Assembly (NCBI GenBank): GCA_910587185.1
Contig: CAJULY010000016.1
Span: 1 to 59,311, forward strand
Origin: an uncultured Muribaculaceae bacterium
Lineage (GTDB): Bacteria > Bacteroidota > Bacteroidia > Bacteroidales > Muribaculaceae
DNA: 59,311 nucleotides
Direction: 5' to 3'
Part shown: in pieces, positions 17,237 to 27,154 of the stretch
How the letters are laid out: each line of letters opens with the position of its first letter
Position numbering within the stretch: position 1 is the stretch's first letter
Notes under the pieces: generated by a model
Seen by the model: only the letters and a program-made list of their open reading frames with translations
What the model was told of the DNA's origin: nothing
Databases searched by the model: none
Position numbers and translations under genes: made by a program

Positions 17237-18808
17237 ATGAACCGACAAATCATCAAAAGCCTGACATTCGGAGCGGCCGGCGCCATGACATGCGCCGGCG
17301 CTTACGCCCAGACAGCGCAGCAGAAAGCGCGCCCGAATGTCATAGTCATTCTTGCAGACGACCTCGGATATGGCGATCTCGCCTGCTATGGCGCCAAAAA
17401 CGTCAGGACGCCTAATGTCGATGCTCTTGCCTCGTCAGGAGTACGCTTCACCAACTGTCACGCCACAGCCGCCACAAGCACGCCCTCGCGCTACTCCCTG
17501 CTGACGGGCCAGTATGCCTGGCGCAAACCGGGCACAGGCGTAGCTGCAGGGAACGCCGGCATGATCATCCGGCCCGAACAGTTCACTATGGCCGACGTGT
17601 TCAAAAGCGCCGGATACGCCACAGCCGCCATTGGCAAATGGCACCTCGGGCTCGGCGACAAGACCGGGCAGCAGGACTGGAACGCGCCCCTGCCGGCAGC
17701 TCTCGGTGACCTCGGCTTCGACTATTCGTATATCATGGCGGCGACGGCCGACCGCGTGCCTTGCGTGTTCATCGAAAACGGCCAGGTGGCCAATTATGAT
17801 CCTTCGGCACCGATCTTCGTCGATTATCAGAAGAATTTCCCGGGCGAACCTACCGGAAAGGACAACCCCGAACTGCTCTACAACCAGAAACCGAGCCATG
17901 GTCACGACATGGCCATCGTCAACGGCATATCACGCATTGGCTACATGAAAGGAGGCGGCAAAGCTCTCTGGAAAGACGAAAACATCGCCGACTCCATAGC
18001 ATCGCACGCCATCGGCTTCATACGCCGGCATGCCGACGAGCCGTTCTTCATGTATTTCTGCACGAACGACGTGCATGTCCCGCGCTTCCCCCATCAGCGC
18101 TTCCGCGGCGCCACAAACATGGGAGTGCGCGGCGACGCGATTGCCCAGTTCGACTGGACGGTCGGCGCGCTTGTCGCGGAGCTCGAACGGCTTGGCATTG
18201 CCGACAACACGCTTATCGTCCTGACAAGCGACAACGGGCCGGTTGTTGACGACGGATATGACGACCGCGCCGAAGAGCTTCTGAACGGCCACTCGCCCAC
18301 GGGAGGTCTTCGCGGAGGCAAGTACAGCGCCTTCGAAGGAGGCACACGTGTTCCCTTTATCGTCCGCTATCCCGGCAAGACGAAAAAAGGGCAGCTTGAC
18401 AAGGCTCTTTTCTCCCACATCGACATCCTCGCTTCTTTCGCCGAGCTTCTCGGAGTCAGAATCCCCGCCGGCGCGGCTCCTGACAGCTATCCCCGCTACA
18501 AGGCCCTCATTGGCGCCGACACCCAGTCGCGTCCCTGGGTTCTCGAGGAAGCTTTCAACACTCTGGCCCTGCGCACTCCCGACTGGAAATACATCTATCC
18601 CGTGAAGGGGCCGGCAATCGTGCCCTGGGGAACGGAAATAGAGACCGGTCTCAACGAGACGCCCCAGCTCTACAATGTCGCAGACCTGAAGGAACGCAAG
18701 AACGTTGCGGCAGAGCATCCCGACGTCGTGAAACGCATGAACGACATCATCTCCGCTATCCGCGCCGAGAACAATGCCGAGCTGCGTAGCCTCGACGCTC
18801 TCCCCTGA
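17237..18808 (+). CDS. Exported S-type sulfatase
   Basis: 523 residues with a signal peptide (cleavage near AYAQ, residues 22-25). The formylglycine motif is S81-T-P-S-R85, with serine rather than cysteine as the residue to be converted. Asp41-Asp42 and the TSDNGP segment are metal-binding signatures. Serine-type sulfatases are matured by anaerobic radical-SAM enzymes (anSME), none of which is in the window. The neighbouring beta-galactosidase suggests action on sulfated host or dietary glycans. Substrate unknown. Confidence 0.92.
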   Translation: MNRQIIKSLTFGAAGAMTCAGAYAQTAQQKARPNVIVILADDLGYGDLACYGAKNVRTPNVDALASSGVRFTNCHATAATSTPSRYSLLTGQYAWRKPGTGVAAGNAGMIIRPEQFTMADVFKSAGYATAAIGKWHLGLGDKTGQQDWNAPLPAALGDLGFDYSYIMAATADRVPCVFIENGQVANYDPSAPIFVDYQKNFPGEPTGKDNPELLYNQKPSHGHDMAIVNGISRIGYMKGGGKALWKDENIADSIASHAIGFIRRHADEPFFMYFCTNDVHVPRFPHQRFRGATNMGVRGDAIAQFDWTVGALVAELERLGIADNTLIVLTSDNGPVVDDGYDDRAEELLNGHSPTGGLRGGKYSAFEGGTRVPFIVRYPGKTKKGQLDKALFSHIDILASFAELLGVRIPAGAAPDSYPRYKALIGADTQSRPWVLEEAFNTLALRTPDWKYIYPVKGPAIVPWGTEIETGLNETPQLYNVADLKERKNVAAEHPDVVKRMNDIISAIRAENNAELRSLDALP

Positions 18809-18834
18809 CCCCCACGACCCACAGATATCACCTG

Positions 18835-18873
18835 CCCGGCAACGCCTTTTTCAGGCATTGCCGGGTTTTCTTT
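18835..18873 (+). terminator. Terminator after the sulfatase
   Basis: CCCGGCAA(CGCC)...(GGCA)TTGCCGGG hairpin followed by TTTTCTTT. It separates the sulfatase from the galactosidase, which has its own TATCTTTG box at 18895-18902. Confidence 0.8.
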
Positions 18874-18941
18874 CTGATTCTCGGAAATAATTACTATCTT
18901 TGTTTACGAATCTGAAATCACAAATAAAATCATATAAGCCA

Positions 18942-21900
18942 ATGAAGAAACACTTCTCGGCCATAGCTCTGCTCATGGCTTCCGCGGCGACGCTGAACGC
19001 ATTGCCGCCGCTTGCAGGTTTCAACTACGGAAAGTCCACCGCGCCTGACGGAACCGAGTGGGAAAACTGCGAGAATCTCAGTTACAACAAGGAACAGCCG
19101 CGGGCCTATTACTTCTCCTTCGCGTCTGTTGACAACGCCAAAAAGGTTCTTCCGGAGCATTCCCGCTACTACATGAGCCTCGACGGCACCTGGAAATTCC
19201 ATTGGGTAAATCATCCCGACAAACGCCCCGTTGACTTTTTCCTCCCCTCGTTCGACGTTTCCGGATGGGACGACATAAAAATCCCCGGATGCTGGAACGT
19301 GCAGGGCCTCGGCAAAGACGGTTCGCAGAAATACGGAAAGCCGATCTATGTCAATCAGCCCGTGCCTTTCATGCACAAAGTCGCTGTCGATGACTGGCGC
19401 GGCGGAGTGATGCGCACTCCTCCCGAAAACTGGACCACCTACAACGACCGAAACGAAGTCGGCGACTACCGCCGCACTTTCCAGGTTCCCGCCGACTGGA
19501 AGGGACGTGAAATCTATATTAATTTCGACGGCGTCGATTCGTTCTTCTATCTGTGGATCAACGGTAAATACGTGGGATTCAGCAAAAACTCGCGAAACAC
19601 CGCCTCGTTCAACATAACCGACAAGCTCGACCCCAAAGGCCCGAACGTGGTTGCCGTCGAGGTCTATCGCTACAGCGACGGATCTTTCCTCGAAAGTCAG
19701 GACATGTTCCGTCTGCCCGGCATTTTCCGCAGCACATATCTGACCTCTACCCCGCAGGTACAGGTCAGCGACCTCGCTGTGCGCACGACCATTCCGGCCG
19801 ACGCCAATCCGCTCGGCAGTGTCACCGGAACAGTAACCGTCAATGCCGAAGTCCGCAACCTGAGCAAGAAGGCTTCAAAAGACATGACACTGAAATATGA
19901 GGTGTTCCCCGTCAAGCTTTACAGCGACGACACCGAAGCCGCTGCCATAGAACCCGTCTCCACCAACAGTTTCAGCCTCAACGCAGGCGCCGAGACCGGA
20001 GTGGTGACCGAATTCGTCATTCCGCAGGCTCGCCTCTGGAACGCCGAGACCCCAAACCGCTACGTGCTCGTGGCAAGTCTGCTCGACAAGAAAGGAAAGG
20101 CTATCGAAACTGTCAGCACATATTTCGGAGTGCGCCATGTGGAAATCCGCGACACTCCCGCCGACAAGGATGAGTTCGGACTGGCCGGCCGCTACTTCTA
20201 TGTCAACAACCGCCCCGTCAAGCTCAAGGGAGTCAACCGCCACGAAAACAATCTCGCAACGGGCCATACCGTCAGCCACGAGCAGATGGAACGCGAGGCC
20301 ATGCTCATGAAGCAGGCCAACATCAACCATGTCCGCAACTGCCATTACAACGACGATCCCTACTGGTACATGGTCTGCGACAAATACGGCATATATCTCG
20401 AGGACGAGGCCAACATCGAGAGCCACGAATACTACTATGGCAAAGCCTCGCTCTCCCACCCCAAAGAATGGAAAAACGCCCACGTGGCCCGCAACATGGA
20501 GATGGTCCGCGCCCATGTCAACCATCCGTCCATCGTCATCTGGAGTCTTGGAAACGAAGCCGGACCGGGCCAGAACTTCGTCGATGCCTACAACGCCATC
20601 AAGGCTTTCGACACCACACGCCCCGTGCAGTATGAACGCAACAACGGAATCGTCGATATGGGCTCAAACCAGTATCCCTCGATTCCCTGGGTACAGGATG
20701 CAGTTAAAGGCAAGATGGATATCAAATATCCCTTCCACATCAGCGAATACGCCCACTCTATGGGCAACGCCCTCGGAAACTTCGTGGACTACTGGAACGC
20801 CATGGAATCGACCAACTTCTTCTGCGGCGGCGCCATCTGGGACTGGGTCGATCAGGCTCTCTGGAACCACACCCCCGACGGAACACGCTACATGGGCTAC
20901 GGAGGCGACTTCGGCGACACCCCCAACGACGGCATGTTCTGCATGAACGGAATCCTTTTCCCGGACTTCACTCCGAAGCCTCAGTATGCCGAAGTAAAGA
21001 AAGTGCATCAGAATGTCGGCATAAAGCCCGTTGACATGACCAAAGGCCAGATCGAAGTGTTCAACAAAAACTACTTCACCGATCTCGGCGACTATGACAT
21101 CCGCTGGAGCCTCACCCGCAACGGCGTGGAAGTAGCCAAAGGCAACGACGTCAACCGTCCCCGCATGGCAGTTGGTCCCCGCGAGTCGCAGAACTGGACA
21201 ATCCCCTACGACTATGCTTCGCTCGATTCTCTTGGCGAATATTTCGTGACAGTGCAGTTCGTTCTGAACAATGACAAGCCCTGGGCCAAGGCCGGCTACG
21301 TCCAGATGGAGGAGCAGCTCCCCGTCAGATCCGCAGCCCTCGCTCCGGCCATAGCTGCCACAGCAGCTTCCGTCCACAAGCCTGTCCTTGAGAAAGGCAA
21401 GGAGACTGACGTTGTCAAGGGCAACGGCTGGGAAGTTTCCTTCGACAATGCCACCGGAACAATCAGCTCGCTCTCCTACAGCGGCAAGCAATACATCACT
21501 CCGGGCAACGGTCCTGCGCTCAACGCCTACCGTGCTCCGGTCGATAACGACGTGTGGGTATGGCAGTCATGGTATGCAAACGGCCTCCACAACCTGCGCC
21601 ACAAAGTCATAGACCGTTCGGCCTTCACTCGTGCTGACGGAGCTGTTGTCCTCCAGTACACCGTCGAGTCACAGGCTCCATGCACCTCCACTATCTCCGG
21701 TCGTCCCCGGGGCAAATGGACAATCACCGACGGCCGCGCCTTCGGTCCCGACGACTTCAAGTTCACCACCAACCAGATCTGGACCGTCTATCCCGACGGC
21801 TCCATCGAGCTCGAGGCAGCCATCAACTCCAACAATCCTTCGCTTATCCTGCCGCGTCTCGGCTATGAAATGCGTCTGCCGGGCAATCTTGACAGCTATA

Positions 21901-23000
21901 CATACTACGGCCGCGGCCCCGTCAACAACTTCAACGACCGCAAGACCGCCCAGAACATAGGCGTCTATAAATCGAAAGTGGCCGACCAGTTCGTGAACTT
22001 CCCCAAGCCCCAGAGCATGGGCAACCGCGAAGAGATACGCTGGAACGCCGTGACCGACGCAACAGGCAACGGCCTCCTCTTCATCCCGACCGAAGGCACC
22101 ATGTCGGCCTCCGCTCTCCCCTGGACCGACATGGAAATGACCATGGCCGCCCACCCCTACGAACTCCCGAAGAGCGACCGCACCGTTCTGCATCTTGACA
22201 CGAAAGTTCTCGGTCTCGGCGGCGCAAGCTGCGGCCAGGGTGGTCCGCTCCGTCCCGACCGCGTGCTCGGCAACGCTCATACCTTCGGATTCATCATGCG
22301 TCCTGTAGCCGCCGGCGACAATCTGCAGAAAGAAGCGTCCGTTTCGGCTTCAGGCGTGCGTCCGCTGAGCCTTACGCGCAGCCGCACGGGTGAAGTCACC
22401 GTAACTTCCTCCAATCCCGACGCCAAGATAATGTACCGCATGGTTCAGCCGGGCAAAAAAGCCGCGAAGAAACAGAAAGCCGTGGCCTATACCGCTCCCG
22501 TCAACATGCGTGACGGCGGCACGATCGAAGTGTGGGACGCCGCTACTCCCGAACTGACAACAACCGTGGAATATCCCCGCATTGAGAATCTGCCCGTAGA
22601 GGTCATCTTCGCCTCCAGCCAGGAGCCCGGAGAGGAAGCCTCGCGTCTCGTCGATGGCGACCCGACAACAAACTGGCACACCACCTACGGCGTGACCGTA
22701 GCCCTATATCCCCACTGGGTTGACTTCGACTGCGGAGAGATGAAGACCATCAAAGGCTTCACTTATCTTCCCCGTCAGGATGGCGACAACGGCGACATCA
22801 AGGACTGGAAAGCCGAGACAAGCATCGACGGCAAGAACTGGACTCCGGCCGACAACGGCACATTTGCCCGCGACAAGAAGGAGAAACGCGTCCTCTTCAA
22901 GACTCCGGTAAAAGCACGCTATCTCCGCTTCACCGGTCTCTCGAGCCAGAACGGAGCCGACTTCGCCTCCGGCGCCGAATTCTCCGTCCTCGCCGACTGA
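18942..23000 (+). CDS. GH2 beta-galactosidase with C-terminal discoidin-like domain
   Basis: 1352 residues with a signal peptide. GH2 sugar-binding, immunoglobulin-like and TIM-barrel domains come first. The acid/base is Glu539 (WSLGNEAG) and the nucleophile Glu602 (HISEYAHSMGN). Bgal small-chain-like beta-sandwich domains follow. After about residue 1130 there is a chitobiase/Ig-like segment and then an F5/8-type C (discoidin-like) domain containing VDGDPTTNWHT and DWKAETSIDG. LacZ-like enzymes of this long exported form act on galactosides in host or plant glycans. The ATG at 18942 begins the signal peptide. The gene is preceded by TATCTTTG (18895-18902). Confidence 0.93.
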   Translation: MKKHFSAIALLMASAATLNALPPLAGFNYGKSTAPDGTEWENCENLSYNKEQPRAYYFSFASVDNAKKVLPEHSRYYMSLDGTWKFHWVNHPDKRPVDFFLPSFDVSGWDDIKIPGCWNVQGLGKDGSQKYGKPIYVNQPVPFMHKVAVDDWRGGVMRTPPENWTTYNDRNEVGDYRRTFQVPADWKGREIYINFDGVDSFFYLWINGKYVGFSKNSRNTASFNITDKLDPKGPNVVAVEVYRYSDGSFLESQDMFRLPGIFRSTYLTSTPQVQVSDLAVRTTIPADANPLGSVTGTVTVNAEVRNLSKKASKDMTLKYEVFPVKLYSDDTEAAAIEPVSTNSFSLNAGAETGVVTEFVIPQARLWNAETPNRYVLVASLLDKKGKAIETVSTYFGVRHVEIRDTPADKDEFGLAGRYFYVNNRPVKLKGVNRHENNLATGHTVSHEQMEREAMLMKQANINHVRNCHYNDDPYWYMVCDKYGIYLEDEANIESHEYYYGKASLSHPKEWKNAHVARNMEMVRAHVNHPSIVIWSLGNEAGPGQNFVDAYNAIKAFDTTRPVQYERNNGIVDMGSNQYPSIPWVQDAVKGKMDIKYPFHISEYAHSMGNALGNFVDYWNAMESTNFFCGGAIWDWVDQALWNHTPDGTRYMGYGGDFGDTPNDGMFCMNGILFPDFTPKPQYAEVKKVHQNVGIKPVDMTKGQIEVFNKNYFTDLGDYDIRWSLTRNGVEVAKGNDVNRPRMAVGPRESQNWTIPYDYASLDSLGEYFVTVQFVLNNDKPWAKAGYVQMEEQLPVRSAALAPAIAATAASVHKPVLEKGKETDVVKGNGWEVSFDNATGTISSLSYSGKQYITPGNGPALNAYRAPVDNDVWVWQSWYANGLHNLRHKVIDRSAFTRADGAVVLQYTVESQAPCTSTISGRPRGKWTITDGRAFGPDDFKFTTNQIWTVYPDGSIELEAAINSNNPSLILPRLGYEMRLPGNLDSYTYYGRGPVNNFNDRKTAQNIGVYKSKVADQFVNFPKPQSMGNREEIRWNAVTDATGNGLLFIPTEGTMSASALPWTDMEMTMAAHPYELPKSDRTVLHLDTKVLGLGGASCGQGGPLRPDRVLGNAHTFGFIMRPVAAGDNLQKEASVSASGVRPLSLTRSRTGEVTVTSSNPDAKIMYRMVQPGKKAAKKQKAVAYTAPVNMRDGGTIEVWDAATPELTTTVEYPRIENLPVEVIFASSQEPGEEASRLVDGDPTTNWHTTYGVTVALYPHWVDFDCGEMKTIKGFTYLPRQDGDNGDIKDWKAETSIDGKNWTPADNGTFARDKKEKRVLFKTPVKARYLRFTGLSSQNGADFASGAEFSVLAD

Positions 23001-23025
23001 TCCCCCTACCTCTGTAAGAGACACT

Positions 23026-23065
23026 GAAACGGCTGAGCCAGATGGCTCAGCCGTTTCTATTTCCT
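23026..23065 (+). terminator. Terminator after the beta-galactosidase
   Basis: 15-bp perfect stem (GAAACGGCTGAGCCA with its complement, 2-nt loop) followed by TATTTCC. Confidence 0.75.
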
Positions 23066-23090
23066 GTAAATCAGTGATCCTTAGAATTTA

Positions 23091-23426
23091 GAGGTTGTTT
23101 AAAAACAAATGTGAAAGCCGGAGTCCATTCTCCGGAGGTGGATTTCGGAATGAATTGAAGGAGTAATGCTGTAGCATTATGACTGAAATTCAGCACGAAA
23201 GACGCCCGGGAGAATGGATGCGAAGAAGCATTTTAAACAACCGCAAAACCGAAATTTAAATGTATAAAAAAGAAAAATTGTGTTACTATAAGTCGCATGG
23301 ATGCCTTTTTGGCTCCCCTGTCCCTAATCTTCAGTCACAGTGCCACAGCACTGCTCCTTCAGATTATGAACAGGTTAGCTCAAAAATCCATCCACTCCGG
23401 CTTCACATTTGTTATTAAACAACCTC
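23091..23426. repeat. MITE-like element with TTA target duplication
   Basis: 336 bp from GAGGTTGTTT (23091) to AAACAACCTC (23426). The ends are imperfect inverted repeats of about 30 bp (continuing into ACAAATGTG and CACATTTGT). Both ends are flanked by TTA (23088-23090 and 23427-23429). It has no coding capacity. The interior is itself roughly palindromic: the unit around 23150-23210 recurs inverted around 23330-23375. An internal near-terminus at 23233-23242 suggests a compound element. Termini of this form resemble IS5-family ends, an inference. Confidence 0.75.
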
Positions 23427-23429
23427 TTA

Positions 23430-23578
23430 ATTATCGGGACGATATTTAGGCTCCGATTCTTATATACTACTTCTTCTTCCATGGAACTGGTCACGATCAA
23501 CAGATTGCTGCAATGAATTTCTTCCGCAGCCTCAACATCACCCGAAATAAGGGTAAATGAACTGTCCGAAAACCTCTA
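23430..23578 (-). pseudogene. Possible coding remnant between two repeat elements
   Basis: On the minus strand an open frame reads about 48 residues of plausible protein (including GDVEAAEEIHCSN and IVTSSMEEEVVYKNR). It then runs into the MITE-like terminus at 23426. There is no convincing start codon and I do not recognise a family. It may be the tail of a lost gene cut by the element, or chance. Confidence 0.25.
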
Positions 23579-23621
23579 AACAAGCAAAGTTTCCGGACAG
23601 TGATTATTCTCAAGATTATAC

Positions 23622-23950
23622 TGATTGGACTGATCAATGCGGTTGAGTCAAAGAAACCTATGTTATGTTTTCCCATCGGAGCCCGTCAGGGCGTGCTGAA
23701 AGTAACCGGCCATGGAGCGAAGCGGAGTGGTCGGATAGGCATGATAGATAATAATTGAGTCGCGGAGGGACGATTCTGTGGTACAGGACATTACCTCAAC
23801 CACTGAGGCATCCCTCCGGGACGCCGAGACTTGGTGCAGACTCTTTCCGGTCACTCCGCTACGCTCCATAACCGGTTAAAACACGGTGCGCCCTGAAGGG
23901 CTCATCAATAAAGCCTGTTGTCCTTAACTCAACCGTATCGATTGGACTTA
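23622..23950. repeat. Full-length palindromic (REP/BIME-like) element
   Basis: About 330 bp with the two arms seen around the Y1 transposase. The left arm carries GGAGCCCGTCAGGGCGTGCT and GGAGCGAAGCGGAGTG; the right arm carries the complement. Between the arms, an inner imperfect palindrome contains TCGCGGAGGGACGA and CATCCCTCCGGGACGCC. It lies between the convergent galactosidase and aspA genes. It is homologous over its whole length to the reverse complement of 28690-29005. Confidence 0.8.
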
Positions 23951-23978
23951 TCAGCCTAATAATTAAACCAATAAGGAA

Positions 23979-25424
23979 TCAGTGGTCGGCGTAGGGGCGC
24001 GGGGTGATGTCGAGCTTCACGGGGCGGATCATGTTTTCCGGAGCGAGAATGGTGTCAAGCTCTTCCTTCGAAAGGATTCCGTGTTCGAGCACGAGGTCAT
24101 AGACGCTGCGGCCCGTCTCGAGCGCTTCTTTGGCTATGCGGGTAGAGTTCTTGTAACCGATGATGGGGTTAAGCGCGGTAACGACTCCTATGCTGTCGTG
24201 AACATAGTTGCGGCAACGCTCGGGATTGGCGGTGATACCATCGACACAGCGGGTGCGCAGAGTGTCGAAACCGTTGACCATAAGATCGACCGACTCGAAA
24301 TCACACTGTGCCATGACGGGTTCCATGGCGTTCAGCTCCATCTGGGCTGCCTCGCCGGCCATGGTCACGCAAAGCTCGTTGCCAATGACCTTGAAGCAAA
24401 CCTGGGTCATGACCTCGGGAATGACGGGGTTGACCTTGCCGGGCATGATGGAGGAGCCGGGCTGCATTGCCGGCAGATTGATTTCGCCGAGACCGCAACG
24501 CGGACCGCTTGCAAGCAGACGCAGGTCATTGCAGATCTTGTTCATCTTGACCCCGACGCGCTTGAGAGCCGAAGCATAGCCCACGAGGCATGAGGTGTCG
24601 GAGGTGGCGCCTACCAGATGGCCGGCAAGTTTCATGTTCCATCCGGTGATCTCAGAGAGAGCGGCCACGCATTTCTCGGCATATCCCGGTTCGGCGCAGA
24701 TGCCTGTGCCTATGGCCGTAGCGCCCATGCTGATGGTCAGAAAATCCTCTGCCGCTTCGTTGAGGTGCTTTATCTCGTCGCGGAGAATTGCAGCGAAGCC
24801 TCCGAAAGTCTGGCCGAGCGTCATCGGCACGGCGTCCTCGAGCTGTGTGCGACCCATCTTCACAATGTCCTTGAACTCCTCGGCTTTTTTCTCGAACGAG
24901 CTGATAAGAGTCTCGAAATGGCGCAGGAAACGCAGATGGGCGAAATACATTCCGATATGTATTGCCGTGGGATAGGCGTCGTTGGTCGATTGCGAACGGT
25001 TCACGTGGTCGTTGGGCGAACAGTATTTATATTCGCCGTGTTTGTGACCCATGATTTCGAGGGCGCGGTTAGCTATCACCTCGTTGGCGTTCATGTTGGT
25101 GGTGGTTCCGGCGCCTCCCTGAATCATATCAACCGGGAACTGATCGTGATATTTGCCATCGATGATTTCCTGACATGCCTGTTCGATGGCCTCGGCCTGC
25201 TCTTTTGTCAGAAGTCCGAGACTGTAGTTGGCGCGTGCGGCACCCATCTTGGTTATGGCAAGGCCTTTAATGAACTCTGGATATTGGTCGAGATGCAGAT
25301 GGCTGATCTCGAAATTTTCGATTCCGCGCAAAGTCTGCACTCCGTAGAGCAGATTGTCGGGAATCTCACGCGGGCCGATAAGGTCGGACTCAACGCGGAA
25401 TCCGGGTTTACAGTTTGTTTCCAT
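23979..25424 (-). CDS. aspA: Aspartate ammonia-lyase
   Basis: 481 residues, fumarase/aspartase superfamily. The signature GSSIMPGKVNPVIPE, NMNANEVIANRA and the N-terminal GVQTLRGIENFEIS are intact. Interconverts aspartate with fumarate plus ammonia. It is divergent from a Dcu carrier gene 113 bp away, which fits import of aspartate and use of fumarate as electron acceptor. Fumarase is the alternative within the superfamily but the N-terminal motif favours aspartase. Confidence 0.93.
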   Translation of the reverse strand: METNCKPGFRVESDLIGPREIPDNLLYGVQTLRGIENFEISHLHLDQYPEFIKGLAITKMGAARANYSLGLLTKEQAEAIEQACQEIIDGKYHDQFPVDMIQGGAGTTTNMNANEVIANRALEIMGHKHGEYKYCSPNDHVNRSQSTNDAYPTAIHIGMYFAHLRFLRHFETLISSFEKKAEEFKDIVKMGRTQLEDAVPMTLGQTFGGFAAILRDEIKHLNEAAEDFLTISMGATAIGTGICAEPGYAEKCVAALSEITGWNMKLAGHLVGATSDTSCLVGYASALKRVGVKMNKICNDLRLLASGPRCGLGEINLPAMQPGSSIMPGKVNPVIPEVMTQVCFKVIGNELCVTMAGEAAQMELNAMEPVMAQCDFESVDLMVNGFDTLRTRCVDGITANPERCRNYVHDSIGVVTALNPIIGYKNSTRIAKEALETGRSVYDLVLEHGILSKEELDTILAPENMIRPVKLDITPRPYADH

Positions 25425-25537
25425 TAATCTATGAATTTTGTATTTTTATGGTATAGGATTACAAAATTACAAAACTTTTTTCAAAAGTTTGTTGTATTTT
25501 TGTCAGACCGCATGTTATTTATGCTAAAAGAAATCTA

Positions 25538-26836
25538 ATGTTAATACAGCTACTGTTTGTTCTTGCCGCGATTGTTGTCGGCGCACGCCTCGGGGGAATC
25601 GGGCTCGGGGTGATGGGAGGTGTCGGCATGGCCGTCCTGGTGTTTTTCTTCGGACTCGAACCCACGTCGCCTCCGATCGACGTCATGCTCATGATCGCCG
25701 CGGTCATCTCGGCCGCTTCGGCCATGCAGGCGGCCGGAGGTCTGGATTATCTCGTCAGGCTCGCCGAAAAGCTCCTGCGGAAAAATCCGTCGCAGATAAC
25801 CATCGTCAGCCCGCTGGTCACCTACGCTTTCACTTTCCTTGCCGGAACGGGACATGTCGCCTACTCCGTGATGCCCGTCATCTCTGAGGTTGCCCGCGAG
25901 ACCAAAGTCCGCCCCGAGCGGCCCCTCGGTATAGCCGTCATCGCCTCGCAGCAGGCCATTACCGCCAGCCCGATCTCTGCAGCCACCGTGGCGCTGCTCG
26001 GGATGCTTGCCGGATTCGACATAACGCTCTTCGACATACTAAAAATTTCCATTCCGGCAACCCTCGTCGGCGTTCTCGCCGGTGCGCTGCTCTCGAAGCG
26101 CGTCGGCAAGGAGCTCACTGACGATCCCGAATATCAGCGCCGTGTCAAGGAAGGGCTCATCAAGGAAAACAGCCTGCAGTTCAACAAAATCAAAAGCATA
26201 GCCAAAGCGCGCCTCTCCGTCATCCTCTTCCTGATTGCCACCGCCGCAATAGTAGTTTTCGGTTCGGTCCCCTCGCTGCGCCCGGCGTTTGAAGGAACGC
26301 CGATCAACATGCCCGCGCTCATAGAGATCATCATGCTCACGACCTGTGCCATAATTCTCCTGCTGACACGAACCGACGGCATAGCGCCCACGCGCGGAAG
26401 CGTGTTTATCGCCGGCATGCAGGCCGTCATAGCCATCTTCGGTATAGCCTGGATGGGCGACACCTTCATCAACGGCAATATCGCCGAGCTGACCGGATCG
26501 ATAAAGGGTATCGTCACCGAGATGCCCTGGCTCTTCGCCCTCGCGCTCTTCATCATGTCGATTCTGCTCTACAGCCAGGCAGCCACCGTGCGCGCCATCA
26601 TGCCCCTCGGAATCGCCCTCGGAATCAGCCCAATGATGCTCATAGCCCTCTTTCCGGCCGTCAACGGCTATTTCGTCATCCCGAACTATCCCACGATCGT
26701 GGCCGCGATTAATTTCGACACCACCGGCACCACGCGCATAGGCCGCTGGATCCTCAACCACTCCTTCATGATGCCCGGCCTCGTCGCCACCGCCGTCGCC
26801 ATCGCCACCGGCCTCCTCCTCATCACCCTCTACTGA
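25538..26836 (+). CDS. Anaerobic C4-dicarboxylate transporter (Dcu family)
   Basis: 432 residues, about 10-12 membrane segments, the usual DcuA/DcuB length. GTGHVAYSVMPVISEVA and the closing NHSFMMPGLV segment are characteristic. Exchanges aspartate or fumarate for succinate under anaerobic conditions. DcuA versus DcuB cannot be decided by eye. Divergent from aspA; a TATTTTTG box lies at 25495-25502. Confidence 0.92.
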   Translation: MLIQLLFVLAAIVVGARLGGIGLGVMGGVGMAVLVFFFGLEPTSPPIDVMLMIAAVISAASAMQAAGGLDYLVRLAEKLLRKNPSQITIVSPLVTYAFTFLAGTGHVAYSVMPVISEVARETKVRPERPLGIAVIASQQAITASPISAATVALLGMLAGFDITLFDILKISIPATLVGVLAGALLSKRVGKELTDDPEYQRRVKEGLIKENSLQFNKIKSIAKARLSVILFLIATAAIVVFGSVPSLRPAFEGTPINMPALIEIIMLTTCAIILLLTRTDGIAPTRGSVFIAGMQAVIAIFGIAWMGDTFINGNIAELTGSIKGIVTEMPWLFALALFIMSILLYSQAATVRAIMPLGIALGISPMMLIALFPAVNGYFVIPNYPTIVAAINFDTTGTTRIGRWILNHSFMMPGLVATAVAIATGLLLITLY

Positions 26837-26871
26837 CTCCCTTCTCCGCAATCAGTTCATTTGTCCCAACA

Positions 26872-27062
26872 GAGCGGTTGAGTTTAGATAAAAGTCCTGA
26901 TGGACAAGTCCGAAGGACGCACAATGCCGTAACCGGGTATGGAGCGCAGCGGAGTGCACGGACAAATATGGCCCTCTACTCTCGGCGTCCCGGAGGGATG
27001 CCTCAGTGGTAGAGGCAATGTCCTGTACCACAGAATCGTCCCTCCGCGACTCAGTTTTTTTC
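26872..27062. repeat. Partial palindromic (REP/BIME-like) element
   Basis: Carries one arm (TATGGAGCGCAGCGGAGTGC), the inner GGCGTCCCGGAGGGATGCC block and the TGTACCACAGAATCGTCC block of the family. It stops after CTCCGCGACTCAG, so the second arm is missing. It sits between the convergent Dcu and serine palmitoyltransferase genes. Confidence 0.75.
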
Positions 27063-27154
27063 TTTGTCGCTCCCCCTCTCCACTTATTACACAAAAAACA
27101 AAAACCGGAAAGCTAAAAGCTATCCGGTCCTTATATGCGATGAGTTACTAAGTG

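Noticed and set aside
23091..23426. Possible insertion-sequence transposase inside the element
   Set aside because: No frame of useful length in 336 bp; treated as a non-autonomous element.
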